A stretch of 64,000 bases of DNA from Bombus terrestris (Eukaryota; Arthropoda; Insecta; Hymenoptera; Apidae): the NCBI RefSeq assembly GCF_910591885.1, contig NW_025963549.1:930001-994000 (forward strand). Reading direction: 5' to 3'. The translations under genes were made by a program, and so were the position numbers. Positions 54,813 to 64,000 of the stretch are shown one piece after another (positions within the stretch are counted from its first letter, which is position 1; each line of letters opens with the position of its first letter). The notes below the pieces were generated by a model, which worked only from the letters and a program-made list of their open reading frames with translations, was not told where the DNA came from and did not search any database.

Positions 54813-55636
54813 GGAATAAATATTCAGATCAACGTGACTACGTTTCGATTGCAGGTATGTAGACAATTCGCGTATGTAGACGATGAGCGTTATATTCCAT
54901 ATCTGATGCCAAGAACAGTGCACATCATCCCGTTTACGCTATGTAAAATCTGGACCCAGCCAGATCCAGCGTTGTTGCAGTTTCGTATATTCAGTATTAA
55001 GTATTCAAACCGACGTATCTCCGATTCTATGGCACATATGGCTACAATTAGAGGCTCGTTATACACCAAATTTGCTGCCAAACACAGTTCACGTTGTCCC
55101 GTTTGATGCATGTAAAATCGGGACCCAGCCGAACCCTGCGTATTTGCAGTTTTACATATTCAGTATTAAATATTCGAACCAACGAATCTCCGTTTCTATG
55201 GCACACTTCCAGACAATTCGGTGCGCGTTATATTTCACATCTGATGTCATATACAGCGCACATCAGTAGGTTAGCGTTTTGTTCACTCTTGTCTCTGTCA
55301 AATACACCATAATTGCAGTTTAGCATATTCATGCTTGAATATCGAAAGCAACGTATCTTCGTTTCTACGGCAGATATGACGACAATTCGGTGAGCGTTAT
55401 GCTCCTGATTTTCTGGTGAGCACAGAGCACATTTTCCGATTCTATCTTTTCTTCTGTCTTAAGTCTGCTCTGGTCACTGATAGATTGAGCGTAATTTCTG
55501 TTTTGCATATTCATGCCTAAATGATCAAACCAACGTATCAGCGCTACTATTGGATACATGTCGCAAATGCGATGCGCGCTACACTCCACAATTACAGCCA
55601 AATACAGTACCTACACGGTTTGTGCTATGTCGACTG
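54813..55636 (+). repeat. ~168-bp satellite, block 4
   Basis: Five or so diverged monomers starting exactly at the Copia target site GGAAT. It ends where BEL-like LTR sequence starts. Confidence 0.85.
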
Positions 55637-55865
55637 TATTTTCGAGCTATCGCGGGGAGACGCGGTCGTTTGAATACGCGTCAGTGGGAGTAGTAAATTC
55701 CCGTTACGATTGGAATAATCGACACCACGAATAGTTCGATCTCCGTATTTCGCTTAGGATAATAGGTGTAGTCGTTGTGGTATAACACTGGGAGTCACAA
55801 AGTTATAAGAAATATATGTATTTCCAACGATTTATACAATCACACTGAGTAAGAACGCCGTTGCT
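55637..55865. repeat. Diverged BEL-like LTR remnant
   Basis: GAGCTATCGCGGGGAGACGC onward follows the first about 200 bp of the BEL/Pao LTR (compare 3510-3710) with many substitutions, same orientation. It marks an older insertion than 3502-10673. Confidence 0.75.
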
Positions 55866-56561
55866 TAAGATACAGATAACGAAGAGAAGGATTATTCTTA
55901 GATGAGAGTGTGAGCTATAGGAGCTCTAGGTCCGTGAGAGCTGTAGGAGCTGTCGGACTTCTGGATACTGTGAGAGAAATAGGAGGCTCTTAGAGATATA
56001 GGAACGGTGAGAGTTATAGGGATTGCAGAAACTCTAGTCACCGTGAGAGATGATGTAACTCTAAAGTTTATTCTGATGTGAGTACGAAACTCGGTATGGG
56101 TGTGCCCTTTGAACGAAGAACGCGGATTCGATGCATACATTGTTAGTTAGGAAAGTGAGGGCAATGATCCGCGATGCCGATTGGTTATGACTAATGTTAG
56201 GAAGGAAGAGAGGAGGAAGAAGCCACCTACCAACGTGAGTCCTAGGCGACATTTTTTATGGGAAAACTCAGATTTTCCGTTAGGTAGATGTCCGATTTTT
56301 TCGCTAGGCCACTACCCGCTTTCTCCGTAATTCTTAAGAGCGCGTAATAAACCCAAGGACCTTTCTAAAAACCGACGGACAACACTTCTAGAATTAGAAA
56401 GTCTTTTCGGGCAAACTGATTGACTTAGAAAATATGTGCGAAAAATGCAGTTAGGATTTCATCTTTATGGTGGGTCCTTGGGCCTATGGGGGATTCGAAG
56501 GATGGCACGTGGACCGTTGGCTGTCAAGCCGCGCGCGATGGAGTGCAGATGTGTTGTGCGG
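55866..56561. other. Unclassified stretch after BEL-like LTR
   Basis: About 700 bases with repeated GTGAGAG/TATAGGAGCT words (55905-56055) and no ORF I would support. It may be the rest of a diverged LTR element. Confidence 0.45.
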
Positions 56562-56925
56562 CAGAACATCGACTCTGGTCTCTGTTATATGCCGTGTAAT
56601 TGTTGTTTTACAGATTCAGACTCAAATATTCATCTCCACGTATCTCGTTGCTGTTGCTGATATGTCGACAATACGATGTGCCTGGTACTCCACATTTCTT
56701 GCCAAATACATCGCTTACCAGCCAGTTTGCGCTATATCCACACTGGTTCCACACAGATCAAGCGTATTTGCAGTTTTGCATAATCAGGATAAAATATTCA
56801 TACCCACGTATCTCCGTTTCTGTTGCAAATATGTTGACAATTCGATATGCCTTATACTGCACATTTGCTGCCAAATATAGTGCACACCAGCCGTTTTTCA
56901 CTATTTCAACTGTTACCTTGCGTGA
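56562..56925 (+). repeat. ~168-bp satellite, block 5
   Basis: Two monomers (TGCTGCCAAATATAGTGCAC near 56868; GCCAAATACATCGC near 56701) embedded between non-satellite pieces. Confidence 0.8.
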
Positions 56926-57949
56926 TAGGAACCGTGCGACGTCCCTCGATATTTAGCCACTAAGGGGCCGCTGAGCGTTATTTACACCCTATCAAACCTA
57001 AGGACCCACCATAAACTTAGACTTTTTAAGTAATTCTAGATGGTCCCTTTCTTCTTGCACGTCCAATTTCTTAAATGTTTTTGATTGATGTGTATTCCTT
57101 AGAAAAGTCCTTATGTTTATTCTACGCTCTTAGAAATTATGGAAAAGCTGGTAGTTAAGTAATGGGAAAACCGGTAATTATATAATATTAAACCGGATTA
57201 ATTTATCTGATGAAAATGTGTGGATTTTCCCATGAACAAGGTCATCCATGAGCCACTTTGGTAGGATGCTTACTCCTCCTATCTTCATTCATTAACGCTG
57301 ATCATACCCAATGGGTATCGCGAATCTTTGTCCTCCCTTTTCATAACAAAAAGAGTGAACAACGAATCGGCTTCCCTTGATCAAAAATTACCTACATACC
57401 GAGCTTTCCTCCGTAAGTATATAAGAGGGGAATTCGAGTTATATCTCGGTTCGAAAACTATCTACACCCATGACTTCTTCGAAGACCACCTATCTATGCA
57501 TACTCAATCTAGGTTTTCAGATCAGTCAATATATCTACCCGGATTCTCGCATATCAGATCAATCCATTTCTTCGTCACCTATACCTTAATCGGCGGAGTT
57601 ACTAACTTGTGCTGTTGTACAAAGTTGTTGGAAATACATACTTCATAAATATTGAAATATGTATAATTTTGTGCTGGACTAGGTCCAGTGCGTAGTGGAG
57701 ATCTTTGTAACGGGATATCACTGTGTGGAGATATGTGTGTGCGCGGCGACTGAGAAACAGACGAACGTAAACAGTTCTATCGGTTAACAGTCTTCAAGAG
57801 GTCGGGTATGAATGAAAGTGCTGAGACTCGTGCAAATGTATATCGATAAATATTCTAGAAATCGTTTATAAAATAAATATGTGTCTACGTTAATAGTAAT
57901 GCCCAGCGTAAATTTAATGTTTCCAAAACAATATTTCGGCCATCAAGAT
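56926..57949. other. Unclassified stretch with LTR-like features
   Basis: No supportable gene. It starts TGATAGGAACCGTGCG and has a TATAAGAG motif near 57420 and AATAAATATG near 57870, which together recall an LTR promoter and poly(A) region. A frame at 57328-57648 lacks an ATG start and resembles nothing I know. Confidence 0.4.
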
Positions 57950-58115
57950 CCACAATTCCCATCAATAACATTGTTGGTCGCAGAGTTATACCGCCGCAAC
58001 CACCCTATTATCTTAACGTAAATCAGGGGATCGATCAATACGCGGCGTCGCTTCTTAGAATTGTAACGGGAATTCGCGACTCCCGTTGACGCTCTTCCTC
58101 GCGATCAGATCTCCC
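57950..58115 (-). repeat. Diverged BEL-like LTR remnant, inverted
   Basis: Around GAATTCGCGACTCCCGTTGACG and upstream it resembles the BEL/Pao LTR in reverse orientation. With 55637-55865 it brackets a composite 2.5-kb block. Confidence 0.65.
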
Positions 58116-59690
58116 CACGGTTGGACAAATTGACATCAACTCTGGCCGATGTCAAATCCAGGCGTAAACCCTCCATTTTTAGATTTTCAGACTTAAATAT
58201 TCAAACCAACCTATCTCCGTTTCTAATACAGATATGCAGACAATACGATGTGCCTTGTTCTCCACATTTCCTGCCAAATACAGATACAGTTACTGTTCCA
58301 TACAATACAGTTCACATCTGCTAGTTAGAGCTACGTCAAGTCTAAACTCTGCCAAATCCAGTGTAATTCTAGTTTTGCATATTCATGCTTGAACATTCAG
58401 ATCAACGTATCGCTGTTTCTCTTGCAGATATGCCGAAATCTTAATGCGCGATATAGTCCACATTTGTTGATAAATACAGTGCAGATCATACGAATTGAGC
58501 TATATCAAATCCGCGTCGAGTCAAATCCAGCGTGATTGCAGCTTTGCATATACAAGTAAAATATTCAAATTTATGTGTTATCCGTTGCTGCTACAGATAT
58601 TCCGACAAATGCCATCTTCGATCACCGACATATCCAGCGTAATTGCAGTTTTTCATATACATTATTAAATATTCAAAGCCGCGCATCTCCGTTACTGTTG
58701 GAAATGTGTCACAGTACGATGTGCCTTGTACTCCACATTTCGACCGAATTAAACCAACAACATCCAATTAGCCCTATGTCCACTGTGGTCCGGTCAAACA
58801 CAACGTAACTGCAGTTTTGCATTTTTACACCGAAATACTCAAATCAACGAATCTCCGTTTCAATTGCAGATATGTCGATAATTCGATGCGCGTTATACTC
58901 CGTAATTGTTACTAAATACAGCTCACATCATCTGGTTCGCTCTATGTCAAATCCGGACCCTGTGAAATGAAGCGTAAATGCAGTAATGCATGATCAGGGT
59001 TCAATATTCAGATCGACGTGACTCAGTTTCTATTGCAGATATGTCGACAAAACGGTGCGCGTTATATTCTACATAGACTGCCATACACTGGGCGCTTCAT
59101 CTGGTTTGCACATACGTCGACAACTCGATACGCCTTATACTCTACATTTGCTACAGTTACATCACCCATCAGCTTGTTTGAGCTATGTCAACTCTGGTCT
59201 CTGCCAAAACCTGCCAAAATGCAATTTTGCATTTTCAGGAATAAATATTCAGATCAACGTGACTACATTTCGATTGCAGGTATGGAGACAATTCGATGCG
59301 CGTTATATTCCACATTGAGTCAAATCCAGCGTATTTGTAGTTTTGCATATTCAAGCCTAGTTATTCAAGTGAAAGTATCTCCGTATCCATTGTAGGTATG
59401 TCGACAATAGGATGCACGTAATACTGCACATTTGCTGCCAAATACAGCATACTCCAGCCGGTTTGCTCTATGTCATCTATGACATCCCCGGCCGTGTCAA
59501 ATACGGCGACATTGCAGGTTTCCATATTCAGAATCAAATGGTCAAATCCCCGTACTTCCTTTGCTGTTGCAGACATGCCGAGTATTCGATGTGCCCGGTA
59601 CTCCAGATTTCTTGCCCAATTCAGCGCACAGTAGACAATTGGCGCTATGTCCGCACTGATCCCTGTCAAATCGAGCGTATCAGGTCTATA
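58116..59690 (+). repeat. ~168-bp satellite, block 6
   Basis: About nine diverged monomers. The right part (59100-59690) mirrors 36610-37250 in arm A. Segments also resemble 24100-24600. Confidence 0.87.
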
Positions 59691-59699
59691 AATATGAAA

Positions 59700-61059
59700 C
59701 CGGAATTTGCCTATAGATGGCCCTAACTCATAGTGTAGTTATCACTATACTATGTCATTGATGCCAAAAGTCGTTGTTGACATCTCACGAACATTTTCGA
59801 CTGAGAACAGTACAATGATTCTGGCAATGATTCCTTGGAAGAAATTGCACACTTCATCCTATAGGCATACCGGATGATACAAGGGCTGGTCGTCCCTTCT
59901 TCCGAAGCAATACCAGCCTCGCCGTGCGCCATATCCGAGGGTTGGCACCCTCCTTCGAACACGATGTAAATAGGTGTCGCAGTCTAGGTGCCATGACCCG
60001 CATCATCTCCCCTCATACCCGTCGCGGGACTCCTTCAGGGCCAGGCCCTACTTCGCGGGAGGCTATCATCCTCGCCTCGTCCATCACCTCCCCGTGTGCA
60101 TATACGGCGACGCAGCGTCATACTAGCTTTTGCGATGGCGCGAACGATATTGAAATATGTAACCAAACCTAGTAGCACTGTAAATTACTTTCCTACAGTA
60201 CTTCAGCTTATTATATTTTTTAGATAGTTCATAAGTACTTATTCATGAGCACAAACTATAAAAATTTGTTGCGGCATATGAGCCAGAGGGAAATTCAAAT
60301 CCTATTGTTACTTTGCCTCGGAGTATCAGGATCGTAAGAATACAAGTAAATACACTCGGAACATAAAAATGTTGCCGCTACTTCGAACAAAGACGATTTT
60401 GAATCTTCCGACTTCTGCCCCGACCAGTATAAATAAACCGAGGCAACCCAAAGAGTAAAGTATCTTCGAATACCTACGAGTATCAACGAGCGATCTGCTG
60501 AATTTCGTGACGAACATTTATGGAATATTTTTACACATTGTATCTACGACTCAAGGCCCATAGGTTGTACCTTACTTTATTATTTTATGTAAATTCGGGG
60601 ATTACGACGACAATCGATAACCTCAAATAAGTCTGACGGTCAAACTTCCCATATACCGTGTCCTCTACATATTTCATTATAAAAGACCTGAGTCAAATAT
60701 TGATGTTTTTGACCGTCAGATGTATTTGAGTTAAGGCTACCTATACTAGTCGCCGGGGGGGGGGGGGGGTTGAAAGAATTCGTATTTGCCTACCTGACGA
60801 CAATAGCTGGTTGCGGTGACATTGTTTTTACATTAATTGTAGCTCAGCCGTCTAGGTACTTCGAGGCGACAACGACGTAATTTGCTTTGTCCTATGACTC
60901 ATGTACCGCTACACTTCTATTTCTATAGAAATATAATGCTAAATACTAAAATATATCACAAGTATTTCATATTTGAAATAACAGTCAAATTAACGGAATT
61001 AATCTGTTTGACATCTATGCGGATCAAGTCGTGTACGAATATATGTACAGCATGTAGTT
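59700..61059. other. Spacer between satellite and CMTR1-like pseudogene (arm B)
   Basis: The inverted copy of 35228-36600, with a net 19-base indel between 60326 and 61240 and no supportable gene. Confidence 0.6.
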
Positions 61060-63566
61060 TTAATATTCTAAGCGCGTATTGTATGCCGGACACTTATCTT
61101 TAATAAATTTTGCAAATCTGTTCATGTTAAGTGATGAATCATTAGGCCAATGACAAATAAGGCGACCTTTAAAAGATTTATCGAAACTTGCTTCTGCTGA
61201 ACTTGGTGTATGAAGGTCGAATAGCTTCTCGTTTGTTTTTCAATTAAAGACATACTTTATGGAATGTGTTTTACTGACATACCGATTCCAAGGATTCCCG
61301 GTGCTTCTTAAAAATATTACACTCTGTTGTATGAAATATAATTTGTCCTTATTATAACCATTAACATCTAATGTCTTTTCTGGAAGTTCGTATACTAAGG
61401 CATCGGAATTATTTTTCATTTTACGCTGCGTTACTCGCAACTTTTCGCAGATATATGTACCATCTGGAAGTAGTTCTTTGGCACGTATTCGAGTACAGTT
61501 ATTTCCTGCTGGTTTCCACAAAGCTTCACAGAACAACGTCGCTTCCTCGTTCCTTTAAACAACAGTCATACATTAGTATCACATGAACGTACTCCTTGAA
61601 AAAACATTTCATTACTGGAAATCTAAAAGTTTATTATTGATTTCAATAAGATTCACTTGCTTACCTGCTCCTCAAATATTTTTTGCTAATGTCCACTCCT
61701 CCTAAGTAGAATGCATCTATAATATGCAATGCAAGTACTTTTTGCTGATATATAAACTCCTTAGTCATTTCATATACAACCTCTGCGTTTACAAGTGTAT
61801 TTGGTGGTAATTCTATGCCAATGTCATCGACACTAAGCCAAGAATTCTTTGTATATTTATATACGTTGCTCCTTCCCACGCCCATATAAAATGTAGCGTG
61901 CTTCCTATCATCATCAGACCTTGGCTTTGTACCACATGGCATACAAAACCAGTCATATAGTGATAAAAATGCATTTTCAATGTTAAATTCCATCAATTGT
62001 GCTGGATTAATAGTAAGAAATGAAGTATCTTTCAAGGAGTATTCAATTTGTCTTTGGTTTCATGTGTCTTGGGATTGTCCTAGTTTCATCTGGAAGTTTC
62101 CAATACTCTAGATATTGTTTGCGCATATCAGCTTGTTTTGTCTCAACAAGAGTATTATCCGCATAAGCTGCTGCAATTTTACACAGGTCGATTATTAGTT
62201 TTCCGGCCAAATCTTTGTTTGAAGCACGTAGATATTGAACAAATTGTTTCTCTCTTTTTAATTCATTATATGATACTAGTTGTAAAACGTCGTCATTTAC
62301 ACAACCTTTTAAAAGCAGACGATTAACATGCTTCAGATATTCAACAACATCTTGTACCCCAGATCGTTTCTTCTTACATATTAAGTAACGTTCTGAATTT
62401 CATGGTCTAGAAGAGTTTGGTTTAAAAATAAAAACTTCTTCAAAGCAGCGATACATTAAATAAACTAAACCAGCACTAAAGGGTGTAAAAAGGTTGAATA
62501 ATTAAGTCACAAAATCACCACCCTCTCTTTCAACCATCAATGCTATTAAACATCGACAAAGATACAGTTGTTTTGAAAGAAATTCTTATACATTTTCTTG
62601 TCGTTCTACTTAGAATCCTCAATCAGACATCACAAAATGTACTCCTTTTCCATGGGTATGCTGCATTATAAGATTTGCAAATGCCTCTTCATTATCTGGG
62701 TCAAAGACATCATCACTTTCCTCTGGTCCGTAGTATGGATGAAATGTTTCACAAGGACCCGCATAAATGTCTTCTAATTTGAAATCATGTTCATTTTCTA
62801 AAGTAAGAGCAAATCCTTTAGCACGTCATTTCTTTCGCCATAGAATATGTTCAGTAAAACCTCTTGCTCCGGCACATACATCTGCAGAGTATAGCAGCCC
62901 ATTCTCCCTCAAACCTTTTGGGTTAGTAAACATAAAGTTACATGCTCTATCTGTATTCGCCATTTTAACAGTAGCACGATTTAAAAAACGTGCACCACGA
63001 ATTGTTTCATGAGGATTACAGCGTGTCCTTGCTCGACGCACTTCAACGTCATCCAAATGAGCGAATACCGTTTTCGCATTGATAACAGTTTTCACTATAT
63101 CTGACAACAGAAATCAATTTCTTCATCTGTGGTCAACTTTTCATATCACCATATCATATCTTTTACACACTTTATAACTCCCTCTGCAGGATGCCATTTA
63201 AGACCTGAATCTTCATGTCCAAGAACATGATGTCCAAAGCCTCTGCGACCATTCTGTCTAGGTGCTTCAACTGGCTCTAAACGACCTTGTTCATTATTTC
63301 CGAGGCCGTAACCTCCGTATATCCCATCATTCGCACCATCCTTTTGTCGTTATCGAGGAGATTGTTTGACTCTTGTGTTATTACTTGTATTCTTCTATTG
63401 TCAACTACCTTTTCATCAATATCCTCCTCGTCAGATTCACTTGAACATCTGCGAATTTTTTGTCGTTTACTATGATTATAAGTATCTCTTTCACAGTTCT
63501 TCCTTTTTGTCCTAGTTTCCAATTCTTCTTGCATGGTATGTTGATGCATCAGTCGCATAACAATTC
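61060..63566 (-). pseudogene. CMTR1-like cap 2'-O-methyltransferase pseudogene, copy 3
   Basis: Mirrors copy 2 base for base over most of its length, with the same TGA after WRKK (62826-62828), the altered SAM motif DVCAGARGF, the G-patch frameshift and the retained 112-base intron (61553-61664). Few substitutions separate the two arms. Inactive for the same reasons. Confidence 0.8.
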
Positions 63567-64000
63567 TGCTAGGAACATGATACATTTACACTGTACATGT
63601 GAATGTGTGTATAAGCGTCAGAGGACGTCCAGGCCTTAGTTGGGACAAAAGACAAGAGTCAGTCATTAGAAGTATCTGAAAGAGTCTGTTGACAACAAGC
63701 GTGCGTGCGAGTAGGGTTTCGTGGTCTTTAGAGTTTAAGATATATGTATAACTGTTGTGTGCTAAATAAAGGGAATTATTGGTATTTCCGAATCCATTCA
63801 ATATCTTTACATGGTAGCAGAGCGTGGTTCATAGTTTTGCCAATTATTTTAGTGCGTGGTTTTCAATATTGCGAGTTAGGTCGAGTGAGTCTTCAGTATG
63901 GAAAGAAACGTTCAAAGGTTACAAAGAGGAAAAATACACTTGGAGCACGTAGGAACGCTTGAGTAAGAGATAAGGAATCATTTAAAATGGAGAGATTGGA
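63567..64000 (+). mobile_element. Copia retrotransposon 5' end (copy 4), cut by window end
   Basis: LTR 63567-63811 (245 bp), primer site from 63812 (TGGTAGCAGAGCGTGG), leader, and the first codons of gag at the window end (ATGGAGAGATTGGA). It parallels 695-1130 and mirrors 32287-32720. Confidence 0.9.

Larger units (their letters stand above)
59100..64000 (-). repeat. Inverted duplication arm B (outer pair), cut by window end
   Basis: The reverse complement of 32287-37250. It contains satellite, the spacer, a CMTR1-like pseudogene and the 5' part of a Copia element. The run of 15 G (60755-60769) corresponds to 13 C in arm A. Confidence 0.9.

Noticed and set aside
57328..57648. 106-codon frame
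   Set aside because: Begins with TTG rather than ATG, has no recognisable domain and lies in LTR-like sequence.
1..64000. A new multi-gene defence or metabolic system
   Set aside because: Every long coding frame is explained by retrotransposons, except the CMTR1-like pseudogene and the small F-box unit; there is no gene cluster to support such a claim.

Overview
This is eukaryotic repeat DNA, almost certainly from an insect and probably a hymenopteran such as an ant. That host call is inference, based on the mix of Copia, BEL/Pao, errantivirus-like Ty3/gypsy and R1-clade LINE elements, an arthropod TATA plus TCAGT promoter, and a roughly 168-bp satellite. I see no intact housekeeping gene. 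The window looks like pericentromeric or other heterochromatic sequence built from nested transposons, satellite arrays and repeated segmental duplication, much of it inverted.

Layout. 1-694: end of a broken cap-methyltransferase (CMTR1-like) copy. 695-12304: Copia copy 1 (+), split by a young BEL/Pao element (3502-10673, TSD AGAGG). 12305-12549: an inverted Copia LTR lying head-to-head with the previous one. 12550-20411: BEL-like LTR scrap, Ty3/gypsy integrase fragment and its LTR, the LTR split by a nearly full-length R1-clade LINE (14511-20170, 12-bp TSD). 20507-21096: a compact F-box transcription unit. About 21130-25171: satellite. 25172-25371: truncated Copia LTR. 25533-32720: Copia copy 2 (-), carrying a Ty3/gypsy fragment whose Gag has two SAP motifs and two solo LTRs. 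32721-35227: CMTR1-like pseudogene (+). About 36600-38600: satellite (-). 38776-39213: second F-box copy (-), followed by a mirror of the 12305-20411 block up to 41861. 42780-54812: Copia copy 3 (-), split by an errantivirus-like gypsy with a decayed env (46208-53575, TSD CTAT). 54813-59690: satellite blocks around BEL-like LTR remnants. 59700-64000: inverted copy of 32287-36600, ending in a further Copia 5' end.

Architecture. Two large inverted duplications stand out: about 32287-37250 against 59100-64000, and about 12305-21700 against 38090-41809. In the second pair the LINE is in one arm only, so it arrived after the duplication. A direct duplication joins 25371-25980 to 42618-43235, and positions 1-1130 match 62808-64000 in direct orientation. 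Copia copies 1 and 3 share the same in-frame stop in RNase H, copies 1 and 2 share the same solo-LTR insertion, and all three CMTR1-like copies share the same stop and the same Copia junction. The copies therefore multiplied mainly by segmental duplication rather than by fresh transposition.

Possible function. The most gene-like unit is the F-box ORF, open in both inverted copies with TATA, initiator and poly(A) signal conserved. The BEL/Pao element is the youngest LTR element (LTRs nearly identical) but is interrupted by a TGA and a frameshift. I found no convincing new multi-gene system. The strongest leads are the palindromic architecture, the F-box unit, the SAP-motif Gag, the BEL Gag minisatellite with its in-frame TGA, and a perfect 32-bp hairpin inside the decayed env.
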